Source of the DNA: Butyrivibrio proteoclasticus
GTDB taxonomy: Bacteria; Bacillota; Clostridia; Lachnospirales; Lachnospiraceae
Direction of reading: 5' to 3'
Length of the DNA: 64,000 nucleotides
NCBI RefSeq assembly: GCF_900115735.1
Contig: NZ_FOXO01000001.1
Location: 186,001 to 250,000, forward strand
Under the pieces are notes generated by a model that worked only from the letters and a program-made list of their open reading frames with translations, ran no database searches and had not been told where the DNA came from. Every line of letters begins with the position of its first letter. Position 1 is the first letter of the stretch. A program made the position numbers and the translations under genes. This document shows, piece after piece, positions 8,842 through 18,019 of this stretch.

Positions 8842-10380
8842 ATGTCAAAGTATAATTTTGAGATGGATTTGTCAGAAACGACATCCACCGGAATAATTGT
8901 TAAGAAACTTAAGCGTGGGATGACTGTGCTGGAATTTGGGTGCTCATTCGGCAGAATGACACGCTATATGAAAGAGGCATTAGATTGTACTGTTTATATC
9001 GTTGAATATGACAGTGAAGCCTATGAAAGCGCGATAAAATACGCTAAGGATGGCATTTGCGGAGATATTCAGAAATATGAGTGGACCACTAAGTTCCAAG
9101 ACATAAAGTTTGATGCAATAATCTTTGCTGACGTACTGGAGCACCTTAGTGAACCTGTTAAGGTGCTAAAGGCAGCAGGCAATATGCTCGCAGAGGATGG
9201 GAAGGTACTTATTTCTATCCCTAATATCACACACAATGATATTATTTTAAAGTCATACATGGACAGGGTTGATTATACAAGTGTAGGACTTATGGATGAC
9301 ACTCATGTGCATTTTTGGGGACTGGAAAATCTTGAAGACTTTGCTAAGAATTCAGATTTATATATTGAGACAGTCGAAGCTACATATGAGAAGACCGGGC
9401 TAACAGAGCAATTTAGAGGAGCAGAGATAAATGCACCACAGTTATTTTTGAATATTCTCAATGAGCGAAAGACTGGTGAGATATATCAGTTCATTATCAC
9501 CATGCAAAAAACACCGGTAGATACCACTGAAGATAACTACCATTTAAAAAAACCTTATGTATATAGTCATATTTATTTGGATAGAGGACAGGGCTTTAAC
9601 GAGAGGGATATTATACCTATAAAGGCATTGTTATCCAATAATGGAGCATATTATGTTAACTACAGGTTAGAAAATACTAAGGATCTACGCTGTTTGAGAT
9701 TTGATCCTGTTGAATTTCAGGGATGTTTGTTGAAATATCTCAATGTCAGACAGGGAACTAAAGTGCTTACATTACAGTACTTAAATTGTATTGATTTTGG
9801 CAAAGAGGTACTACTTAAGGGAAATGATCCGCAGGTCATTATCTCTATTGAAGGAAATGAGGAACCAATTACAATTGATGCAGAGTTTATTCTTCGGGGT
9901 GAAGAATATGTCGATTCTCTTGAGGAAAGAGCATCAGAATTAAGAAAACTGGTAGATGACTATTCTAGTTGCTTGAATGATAAAGAAAATATAATTAATG
10001 ATTTAAAAAATCAGATTGATACTAATCTGGCTGAGCATAAAAATGAAAAAGATGTTCTTCGATATAAATTTGAACAGGAAAAAATCGCTTATTGTGCTAC
10101 GGCAGAAAAAGAAGCACAAAACCTGAGAAAGCAACTAGATGAAAAGATAATTCTTCTTGGCTCATATCAGGCATTAGCTGATAGCAAGGATACTTATATT
10201 GTTAACCTTGATAAAGTCATTGCGGAAAAGGATGCTATCATCAATGAGAAAAATAGGTTAATTAACGTGTTTGAACAGGCAGTTGAGCATTACAGAAGAT
10301 TTCCGGGAGTAAGACTTCTAAGGTTTGGCAAAAGAGTATTGAGGGGATTAAAAAGAAGGATAAAGGCTTTGGTGCAGTAA
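8842..10380 (+). CDS. SAM methyltransferase with C-terminal coiled coil (WbdD-like chain terminator candidate)
   Basis: A 512-residue protein with an AGGAG site. Residues about 28-45 (VLEFGCSFGRMTRYMKEA) are SAM-binding motif I; FDAIIFADVLEHL (about 93-105) is the post-motif II of class I methyltransferases. A central domain of about 230-350 is unassigned. Residues about 355-480 form a long heptad-rich, Glu/Lys-rich coiled coil, and the final 25 residues are a very basic amphipathic helix suited to membrane contact. It lies directly upstream of a Wzm/Wzt pair. In E. coli O9a, WbdD caps chain ends with a methyl/phosphate group and its coiled coil sets chain length. The same design is inferred here; no kinase domain is recognised. 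Confidence 0.8.
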   Translation: MSKYNFEMDLSETTSTGIIVKKLKRGMTVLEFGCSFGRMTRYMKEALDCTVYIVEYDSEAYESAIKYAKDGICGDIQKYEWTTKFQDIKFDAIIFADVLEHLSEPVKVLKAAGNMLAEDGKVLISIPNITHNDIILKSYMDRVDYTSVGLMDDTHVHFWGLENLEDFAKNSDLYIETVEATYEKTGLTEQFRGAEINAPQLFLNILNERKTGEIYQFIITMQKTPVDTTEDNYHLKKPYVYSHIYLDRGQGFNERDIIPIKALLSNNGAYYVNYRLENTKDLRCLRFDPVEFQGCLLKYLNVRQGTKVLTLQYLNCIDFGKEVLLKGNDPQVIISIEGNEEPITIDAEFILRGEEYVDSLEERASELRKLVDDYSSCLNDKENIINDLKNQIDTNLAEHKNEKDVLRYKFEQEKIAYCATAEKEAQNLRKQLDEKIILLGSYQALADSKDTYIVNLDKVIAEKDAIINEKNRLINVFEQAVEHYRRFPGVRLLRFGKRVLRGLKRRIKALVQ

Positions 10381-10381
10381 T

Positions 10382-11344
10382 ATGAAAAAAAAGAAGATTA
10401 TCGCAGCAGTAATAATAATATTAGCAGCAGTCATTTCCAATATATTTTTGGCATTTAATATACACGACAGGATAAGTATGTATATTAGCATATTTTTGTG
10501 TCTGTTGATTGATGCTTTGGGAATATATTGTCTAAGGAACATTGAAACGATATTCAGGGTTCCGCTAGACATATATAGGAGCAGGGATATGTTTTGGGAT
10601 CTTGCCAAGAACGATTTTCAGGCCAAATTTGTCGGAAGCATATTTGGTGTGTTCTGGGCATTTGTTAATCCTATTATAACGCTTTTGTTATATTGGTTTG
10701 TATTTCAAGTTGGACTGCGCTCGGGAAATGTAGGTGACTATCCATTTATTTTATTTCTTATGTCAGGTCTTATTCCATGGTTTTATGTTCAGGAAGCACT
10801 CAATGGAGGAGCGTCTTCTCTTATGGAATATAGCTATCTAGTAAAAAAGATGGTTTTTAATGTCGGAATATTGCCTGTACTTAAGGTTGTCTCTGCACTT
10901 TTTGTCCATGTTTTCTTCTTGGCATTTCTACTGCTAGTAGCATGTGTTTACGGTATTGGCATTGATTTATATACAGTTCAGATTTTTTACTACATTTTTG
11001 CTTCAGCTTTCCTTATATTGGGATTATCCTATTTTTCTGCTGCAAGTACAGCTTTCTTCAAAGATATGACGCAGATCATAAATATTTTGCTTGTAATTGG
11101 CACATGGCTCACACCTATTATGTGGAATGCTGAAGCTACTCTGTCTCCGGCCCTGCTTGTTGCTTTCAAAATAAATCCGTTTTTCTACATAATTGATGGC
11201 TTCAGGGATGCAATTTTATATAAACGATGGTTTTGGGATAAACCTGTTTGGACAGCATATTTTTGGATAGTGGCAATTGCAATATATATTGGTGGAGTAA
11301 AATTTTTCAATAGATTAAAGGTACATTTTTCAGATGTACTGTAG
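10382..11344 (+). CDS. wzm: ABC-2 type polysaccharide export permease
   Basis: A 320-residue integral membrane protein of the Wzm/TagG family, the pore of an ABC exporter for lipid-linked glycans. The family core starts at RDMFWDLAKNDFQAKFVGS (about 67-85) and includes FVNPIITLLLYWFVF and LTPIMWN. Relatives are usually about 260 residues; here about 60 extra N-terminal residues add two hydrophobic helices (about 6-26 and 34-54). The ATG comes one base after the upstream stop and a clear ribosome site is missing, so translation is probably coupled to the methyltransferase gene. The ATPase gene starts 8 bp downstream. Confidence 0.9.
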   Translation: MKKKKIIAAVIIILAAVISNIFLAFNIHDRISMYISIFLCLLIDALGIYCLRNIETIFRVPLDIYRSRDMFWDLAKNDFQAKFVGSIFGVFWAFVNPIITLLLYWFVFQVGLRSGNVGDYPFILFLMSGLIPWFYVQEALNGGASSLMEYSYLVKKMVFNVGILPVLKVVSALFVHVFFLAFLLLVACVYGIGIDLYTVQIFYYIFASAFLILGLSYFSAASTAFFKDMTQIINILLVIGTWLTPIMWNAEATLSPALLVAFKINPFFYIIDGFRDAILYKRWFWDKPVWTAYFWIVAIAIYIGGVKFFNRLKVHFSDVL

Positions 11345-11352
11345 GAGATATT

Positions 11353-12594
11353 ATGGAAAACTCTGTAGTTAAAGTGGAACATGTGACAAAAATCTACAAG
11401 ATGTACGATGATCCTAAGGATAGATTTAGGGAAGCGCTGGGAATTGGCGGAAAAGGAAAAGTATATGCCAAGAACTATTATGCACTCAATGATGTGTCTT
11501 TTGAAGTTGGTAAGGGTGAGATTGTAGGTGTTGTAGGAAGAAATGGCTCTGGCAAATCTACAATTTTAAAGATTCTCACAGGAGTACTAAACCAGACTGA
11601 GGGTAATGTAGAAGTTAAAGGTAAGGTTGCAGCTCTATTGGAATTGGGCGCTGGATTTAATATGGAGTATACAGGGCGAAAGAATATATACCTCAATGCT
11701 ACCATGATGCATATCAGTAAGGCGGAAATTGAAAAGAAAATACCGGATATTCTACAGTTTGCAGATATAGGTGAATTTATAGATCAGCCTGTCAAGACAT
11801 ATTCAAGCGGTATGTTTGTAAGGTTGGCTTTTGCTGTAGCAATAAATGTAGATCCGGACATACTGATAGTCGATGAAGCACTTGCAGTAGGCGATGTGAG
11901 GTTTCAGCTAAAATGTATGGACAAGTTTACTGAGTTTATTGAGGCAGGTAAGACAATCCTTTTTGTAACGCATGATATCAATGCAGTAAAAAGGTTCTGT
12001 AACAGAGCTATTTGGCTAAATCAAGGAAAACTAATTCTTGATGGTAACACAGATGAAGTTACTGACCGTTATCTTGATTTTTTAAAGAGTGAGATGCCAA
12101 TAGAGCAGTATCTGGCACAGAAAGATGAGAATACAGGATTAACTGAACCCGAGAAAGAGATAGATGTTTCTGGAATAGATATTGTAAAGATCCAAGACCT
12201 TTACATGATGGATTCGATGAAAAGAGAAATCAAGGAAATAAAGCATGGTCAGAAGGTAGTTCTTAAGGTAAGTTATCTGGTTGCAGACGAAAGCATAGAA
12301 AATCCCTTGCTTGGCGTAGCCATCAGGAGGATAGATAACGAATATATATGCGGAATCAATACCAAACTTGATAATGTTAAGATTCCATGGAAAAAAGGTT
12401 ACAACGAAATTGAACTGGTATATGACTGCTTCAACCTTATTGGTGGCGAATACTATTTTGATGTTGGAATTTTTGATCAGGCAGGGATAGTAAATCTTGA
12501 TTACAGCGCTAAGATAAAGACATTTTTTGTTAAGATGGATTATGTAGGTGAGGGAATTGTAGTGCTTAATCATTCATGGAAGTCGGGAGTATAA
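11353..12594 (+). CDS. wzt: ABC polysaccharide exporter ATPase with C-terminal glycan-binding domain
   Basis: A 413-residue protein with an AGGAG site. The N-terminal ATPase has Walker A GRNGSGKST (62-70), signature YSSGMFVRLAF (about 150-160) and Walker B ILIVDEALAVGD. Residues about 240-413 form an added beta-sandwich domain of the Wzt C-terminal type. In E. coli O9a that domain recognises the capped end of the polysaccharide before export. Its presence here together with a coiled-coil methyltransferase argues for a cap-dependent exporter. Confidence 0.92.
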   Translation: MENSVVKVEHVTKIYKMYDDPKDRFREALGIGGKGKVYAKNYYALNDVSFEVGKGEIVGVVGRNGSGKSTILKILTGVLNQTEGNVEVKGKVAALLELGAGFNMEYTGRKNIYLNATMMHISKAEIEKKIPDILQFADIGEFIDQPVKTYSSGMFVRLAFAVAINVDPDILIVDEALAVGDVRFQLKCMDKFTEFIEAGKTILFVTHDINAVKRFCNRAIWLNQGKLILDGNTDEVTDRYLDFLKSEMPIEQYLAQKDENTGLTEPEKEIDVSGIDIVKIQDLYMMDSMKREIKEIKHGQKVVLKVSYLVADESIENPLLGVAIRRIDNEYICGINTKLDNVKIPWKKGYNEIELVYDCFNLIGGEYYFDVGIFDQAGIVNLDYSAKIKTFFVKMDYVGEGIVVLNHSWKSGV

Positions 12595-12598
12595 ATCA

Positions 12599-15500
12599 AT
12601 GTCAGCTAATAATAAGGATAGATTTATAGAGATAACATTGAGTAATCTAGGTGGGTATGTTAAATCTGAAACTCATAGAGATGAGATAAAAGCTGGATTT
12701 TATAAGCTCTTTGAGAGAAATGATAATATATGGTACACTTTTGGATTACTCTTTGGAGGTCCGTTCTATTACGCAATATTTAATTGGACTATGAAGAGCA
12801 AAGGCAATAACAATCTCTTTTTTTTAGATGGGGGATATTATCTGTATCATGTATTACAAAAACATGGAGTACAGAATTTAAAATATTTAAGCATCTCAGC
12901 TCTGAAAGATGATAAAGAAGAATTAAACAAATATTTTTGTGAAATGGGATTGTTTGATTCAGATTCTTTTATATTTGATAGTAGTTGGGATGGCGATGGA
13001 CAGCGTGTGGTTGGCGAGGCCAAAAAAACAGCTTCTTGTAAATATAACAGTTATTTCCTTTATCCAGGAATTCTTAACTCAGAGACTGCTATAAAGAACG
13101 TGCATGGCAATCACTACAAGACGTTCATGTTTGATTTCTATGATAATTATGGATTTCAGAGAGAAGTAAGAGAAAACAGCGATTTATATGATGTGCTATT
13201 TTCTTTTCCAAGTGAGAATCAATCAAGAATTGGAAATGATCGAATAATTTTTGGAAATCTTTTTGATGATGAGTCAAAGAAGCAGGTTCTTGATGGAATA
13301 CTTGCGTATATTGAACAGATGAAATGTATTAAAAATGATTGCAATAATAGCGTACCTCTCGAAGATTTGATTGAATATATTGGAACAGGTAGCAGAAGCT
13401 TAAAAAAGCAAAAAAATGGAAAAACATCTAAATCTGAAGATGAAAAAGAAGAATACCATCTTGAGAATGAATATGATCTTATTAAGTATCGTAGGTGGCT
13501 CAGGAAAAATTCGGACATTGATGATGCCCCAGTATTAGATAATACTCCAAGTTTCTCTATAGTTGTTCCTGTTTATAATACAGAGGATAGCCAACTTAGA
13601 GGGGCTATTGATTCAGTTTTATCACAGACATATGGCAACTATGAACTAATTTTAGTTGATGATTGTTCTACATGGGAGAATGTAGTTCCTACACTAAAGG
13701 AATATGAAAATGATGAACATGTAACTGTAATTTATAGACAGACTAATGGCCATATATCAACAGCAACTAATGATGGAATTGCAGTTGCAAAAGGTGACTT
13801 TTTGGTTTTTATGGATTGTGATGACCTTCTGGCAGCAAATGCACTCTATGAAATAGCTAAAAAACTAAATGAGAATCCGAATTTGGATTTTATATATACA
13901 GATGAAGATAAGATAACAGAGGACGGAAAAATTAGGCATATGCCGTTCTTTAAGCCTGATTGGTCTCCGGACTTATTTTGGAGTTTGAATTATACTAATC
14001 ATCTGTCTGCATATAGGATGGAGATAGTAAAAAAGACTGGGGGGTTACGATCAGAGTTTAATGGATCTCAGGACTATGACTTTGTTCTGAGGTTTATGGA
14101 AAATACAGATAATGCAAGGGTTGGTCATATAAGTAAAATTTTATATCACTGGAGAGAAAGAAAAGAGTCGGTTGCATATGCTATGGGCTCTAAGAATTAT
14201 GCTGCTGATGCTGCGAAGCGAGCAAAAGAAGAGGCTTTAAAAAGAAGAAATATCGCCGGACATTTGGAGTTCGTAAGTGATGTATCCCAGTATCGTGTAG
14301 TATATGAACCGGTCGGAAATCCTGGTGTTAGCATTATTATTCCATCGAAAGACAATTATCCTATATTAAAACAATGTATTAGCTCTATAAAAAAATATAC
14401 AACATATAAGAATTATGAAATTATTGTAGTAGATAATGGAAGCTCTGATGAGAATAGAGAATTAATACAAAGATATCTTTTAGACAACGACTGTGCATAT
14501 GTGTATGAAAAATTTCAGTTTAACTTCTCTAAGATGTGTAATATTGGGGCTCAAAAAGCCAAAAAGGAATATTATCTGTTTTTAAATGATGATATCGAGA
14601 TTTTTCAGGAAGATTGGCTTGATCGTTTACTTGGACAAGCAATTCAGGAAAATGTTGGCGTAGTTGGTGCTAAGCTTTTTTATCCAATGTCAACGATAAT
14701 TCAACATGCAGGGGTAGCCAATATCAAAGAGGGACCATCCCATAACTTTCTAAGAAAAGATGACCAACAGATATGTTATTTTGGATTTAACAGATCAGAT
14801 TACAATGTGAGTTGTGTCACGGGAGCGTGTCTACTGATTGATAAAGAAGTATTCAATCAGGTTGGCGGCTTTGATGAAAGCTTCGCTGTGGCATATAACG
14901 ATGTTGATCTTTGCTTCAAAGTTCATGAACTTGGATACTATCTTGTTATAAGACAGGATGTATATGCATATCATTATGAGTCATTGAGCAGAGGATCTGA
15001 TTTTGAGGATCAAAATAAGTATTTTAGGCTTTCTGGAGAACTTCAAAGACTATATAGGCGACATCCTTTATTTAAGAACGGAGATCCGTTTCTTAACCAT
15101 AATCTTCATTATTATTACGGTGCGGAGATTGACATAAGTGATAATGTTGATGAGATATCTGTTTTTGATGATTATGAGTCTGCTCCCCATACAAATGCTT
15201 CCATTGATCAAGTAATTATGGCTGATGATGTGATTAGAATTTATGGGTGGTCATTCATAATGGGAAGAACAGATAATGCTGATCTTGAACGCTATCTTGT
15301 TTTTGAGGATATATATGGATATAAATCTAAATCGCCTATAGTAAATATGAAAAGAGAAGATTTGGTTGAAGCATTTGAAGGCCGTAAAGATTTAGTAATG
15401 TGTGGCTTTGAATGCATAATTGACGCAACTTGTATAAGGATGGACATAATTCCATATAGGCTTGGAATTCAGACAATCGAGAAAGATGGTACGTCTCATA

Positions 15501-15949
15501 TTTATTGGGAAGAAAACTTCAGACGTGTAATGAGAAACCCATGGTTTAGGAGGAAATACTGTTCGTGCAAATGGATTTCTGACTTCAAATATCATGAGCA
15601 TACGTGCGATGTTAGATACTATTTTGATAATTGGGGAAAATGTGACGAGGGTCTGAGATTTAACGGCTGGGCCTTCTGTAATGGAGATATGCATTATCAG
15701 TACAAAATGTCTCTTATTCTTCTGAATGATGATGGAAGTGCTTATGAGTGTGAGCTTCCTTTAAAGGAACGTTCAGATGTAGCTGTGGCTATACCAGAGG
15801 TGAAATTCTTAAGTAAGACAGGGTTTGATGCGAGTTTTTCTAATAGTTCCTTTGAGAAAAATAGGAAGTATAGTGTGTTTTTGCGATTTGTGAATGTGGT
15901 TTTGCTTGATGATATACAGGATGTCAGAGTTGGTGAACTTATTTTGTGA
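12599..15949 (+). CDS. Large multidomain protein with two GT2 domains and beta-sandwich modules
   Basis: 1116 residues. The N-terminal region (about 1-230) resembles the HAD-like COG5610 type found beside GTs: GGPFYYAIFNWTMKSKGNNN, FFLDGGYYLYHVL and DSSWDGDGQ. A Lys-rich linker follows. GT2 domain one starts at FSIVVPVYNTEDS (about 318) with FMDCDDLL; GT2 domain two starts at VSIIIPSKDNYPIL (about 577) with FLNDDIEIF and YNDVDLCFKV. The C-terminal part has two beta-rich modules with IYGWSFI (about 880) and FNGWAF (about 1020) cores. It likely adds two sugars per pass or acts as a polymerising transferase with Wzm/Wzt; the gene follows wzt by 4 bp. Confidence 0.85.
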   Translation: MSANNKDRFIEITLSNLGGYVKSETHRDEIKAGFYKLFERNDNIWYTFGLLFGGPFYYAIFNWTMKSKGNNNLFFLDGGYYLYHVLQKHGVQNLKYLSISALKDDKEELNKYFCEMGLFDSDSFIFDSSWDGDGQRVVGEAKKTASCKYNSYFLYPGILNSETAIKNVHGNHYKTFMFDFYDNYGFQREVRENSDLYDVLFSFPSENQSRIGNDRIIFGNLFDDESKKQVLDGILAYIEQMKCIKNDCNNSVPLEDLIEYIGTGSRSLKKQKNGKTSKSEDEKEEYHLENEYDLIKYRRWLRKNSDIDDAPVLDNTPSFSIVVPVYNTEDSQLRGAIDSVLSQTYGNYELILVDDCSTWENVVPTLKEYENDEHVTVIYRQTNGHISTATNDGIAVAKGDFLVFMDCDDLLAANALYEIAKKLNENPNLDFIYTDEDKITEDGKIRHMPFFKPDWSPDLFWSLNYTNHLSAYRMEIVKKTGGLRSEFNGSQDYDFVLRFMENTDNARVGHISKILYHWRERKESVAYAMGSKNYAADAAKRAKEEALKRRNIAGHLEFVSDVSQYRVVYEPVGNPGVSIIIPSKDNYPILKQCISSIKKYTTYKNYEIIVVDNGSSDENRELIQRYLLDNDCAYVYEKFQFNFSKMCNIGAQKAKKEYYLFLNDDIEIFQEDWLDRLLGQAIQENVGVVGAKLFYPMSTIIQHAGVANIKEGPSHNFLRKDDQQICYFGFNRSDYNVSCVTGACLLIDKEVFNQVGGFDESFAVAYNDVDLCFKVHELGYYLVIRQDVYAYHYESLSRGSDFEDQNKYFRLSGELQRLYRRHPLFKNGDPFLNHNLHYYYGAEIDISDNVDEISVFDDYESAPHTNASIDQVIMADDVIRIYGWSFIMGRTDNADLERYLVFEDIYGYKSKSPIVNMKREDLVEAFEGRKDLVMCGFECIIDATCIRMDIIPYRLGIQTIEKDGTSHIYWEENFRRVMRNPWFRRKYCSCKWISDFKYHEHTCDVRYYFDNWGKCDEGLRFNGWAFCNGDMHYQYKMSLILLNDDGSAYECELPLKERSDVAVAIPEVKFLSKTGFDASFSNSSFEKNRKYSVFLRFVNVVLLDDIQDVRVGELIL

Positions 15950-16011
15950 TTAATACTATATATTATGTGATTAAAGAATGAGTAAGTAAAGTAATAGGAG
16001 TACGGGAAAGA

Positions 16012-18015
16012 ATGTTTAGAAAGCTACATGTCAATAAAATTAGTATTGTAGTATTGATGTTTTGTGTCATGCGAGTTTATATTCAGAGTATGCTACCCCT
16101 TTATCCAATCGATGCTGCTGGGGTTGATGATATGCTAATGGTATCATATGCTAACTTACTTGGGGAGGATAACCTTTTTCTTGGTGATTATTCCTTTTAT
16201 ACTTTACTAAAGCTTCCTGGCTATGGGATGTTTCTGTGGCTAAATAATTTATTAAATACTAGGTATTCTGTATTACTTGGCATATTGTATAGTAGTGGAT
16301 GTCTGCTTTTATTTAAGACTATGAAGGATTTGACTCAAGATACATTAAAAGCGTTTTTGACTTTTTTCATTACACTCTTTTGTCCTGTAATGTTTGCGCC
16401 TAAGGTCGGCGGGAGAATTTATTGTACAGCACTTGTGCCAGTGCTGACAGTTTATATTGCGGCATTGTATATAGGCATTATAGGAAGAGTAAATATGAGG
16501 AAAAGTTCTTTGCTCTATTTATTGTTGGCGGGGGGAATATATGGTTTTTATCGAATAGTAAGGTATGATCACATATGGATGACATTGTTTATGATTGGAG
16601 TTTCTATAGTTGTAGCAGTTATTATTATTAATGCGGAAGGTTTTATAGTATTAAGAAAAATAATAGCATTGTTAATACCATTTATTATTGGAATTGCTAT
16701 TACAACCACTTTGAAGACAATTAATTATTTTAATTATGGTATATATGCGACCTCGGATTTCAATGAAATGCATTTTGCAGAAATGTGTAAGTATATAATG
16801 GCAATTGAGCCAACCGAGGAATATGAGGGAGTGTATGTATCGATGGAAACGTTACATAAGGCTGCTGATGTTAGTCCAAATCTTAAGAAACTTGTAGATA
16901 ATCGCGATTTGTTAGGATGGGATTCTCAGAATGAAAAAGGAGAAGTATGGATAGATTTATACGCATGGAATTTAAGATATGCGGCAGATAACTTGAATTT
17001 GTACACTAATCCTATAGAGTGTGATCTTTATTATAAACAAATCTGTGATGATTTGAAGAATGCTTTTGATTCAGGAAAGCTAAAAAAAAGAAATATTATA
17101 GCTATTTCACCATTTAGTGCGCCACTTACTGTCAAAGACATTCCTCAAATGATTAAGTATTCTGTTGTAGAGGGGTTAGATAATGTTTTTCATTTTAATC
17201 CTATTGATATAGAGTGGCGATACACGGATTTTGCAAGCGATAATCAATATACATTGTTGTTTGAGGATTTTACTAATGAAGAATTGGTTTCTAAAAATGA
17301 ACTTAGTCAGTCTATGACAATTACCGGATGGTTTTTTCCTAAAAATGGACAAGACAAGTTAGAAATCTTGCTGATTGATAAAGAAGGTAAGGTGATTCAG
17401 ATTCAATTTGTGGATTCCCAAGATGTATATGATGCTAAAAAGGTTGAGCAGGCAAAATGCTCCCGAGTAAAATTAGATGTTTTAACAGATGAGGATTTTA
17501 ATGTTGAGGAGAGCAGTATAAAGATTCGACTCAGCCTTAACAACAAGCCTGTTTATGAGGACTATCTTAATAACTTTGTAAATGGAATTAGCATTGATGG
17601 CATTGAATACTACATCGACGATGTTTCTTACTATCAACCAAATGAAGCTGCAGTACAAAAATTAGAAAACTATAAAGAAAATGAAAGGTTATTTAAAAAT
17701 GCAGTGATAGTTATTCAAAGGTTGTCTAGTTTTGTGGTTTTCTTTGTTTTTGCTGTTACAATTGGTGAAATTGTAATATTTATTAACAGTGTTGTAAAAA
17801 AGAAAAAAGAAGACGTATTACCACTGGTATTAAAGCTTGGTCTTATTATTACAATGTGGATAATTGTTCTAATGCAGTCAGAAAGGAATTTTTCTGAATG
17901 GAGTAGCTTTTATGCTTGCTATTCAGCGGGTGCTTATGTCTTTTATTGTATTCTAATTGGTTTATGCATAAACACATGTATCGATTGGAAGAGAACTTGC
18001 AAAATGAAGGTATGA
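16012..18015 (+). CDS. Multipass membrane protein, probable GT-C glycosyltransferase
   Basis: 667 residues. Hydrophobic helices fill about 5-245 and 560-660, with a long soluble part between. The first external loop contains YPIDAAGVDDMLMVSYA (about 31-47), with acidic residues at the position where GT-C enzymes keep catalytic aspartates. A beta-rich segment with MTITGWFFP (about 433) is similar to modules in the neighbouring GTs. GT-C enzymes use polyprenyl-phosphate sugars outside the membrane, so it could add side branches. Family assignment is by architecture only. Confidence 0.6.
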   Translation: MFRKLHVNKISIVVLMFCVMRVYIQSMLPLYPIDAAGVDDMLMVSYANLLGEDNLFLGDYSFYTLLKLPGYGMFLWLNNLLNTRYSVLLGILYSSGCLLLFKTMKDLTQDTLKAFLTFFITLFCPVMFAPKVGGRIYCTALVPVLTVYIAALYIGIIGRVNMRKSSLLYLLLAGGIYGFYRIVRYDHIWMTLFMIGVSIVVAVIIINAEGFIVLRKIIALLIPFIIGIAITTTLKTINYFNYGIYATSDFNEMHFAEMCKYIMAIEPTEEYEGVYVSMETLHKAADVSPNLKKLVDNRDLLGWDSQNEKGEVWIDLYAWNLRYAADNLNLYTNPIECDLYYKQICDDLKNAFDSGKLKKRNIIAISPFSAPLTVKDIPQMIKYSVVEGLDNVFHFNPIDIEWRYTDFASDNQYTLLFEDFTNEELVSKNELSQSMTITGWFFPKNGQDKLEILLIDKEGKVIQIQFVDSQDVYDAKKVEQAKCSRVKLDVLTDEDFNVEESSIKIRLSLNNKPVYEDYLNNFVNGISIDGIEYYIDDVSYYQPNEAAVQKLENYKENERLFKNAVIVIQRLSSFVVFFVFAVTIGEIVIFINSVVKKKKEDVLPLVLKLGLIITMWIIVLMQSERNFSEWSSFYACYSAGAYVFYCILIGLCINTCIDWKRTCKMKV

Positions 18016-18019
18016 TACT

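Noticed and set aside
12139..12573. 144-codon open frame on the minus strand
   Set aside because: Antisense to the Wzt C-terminal domain, without motifs or a ribosome site.
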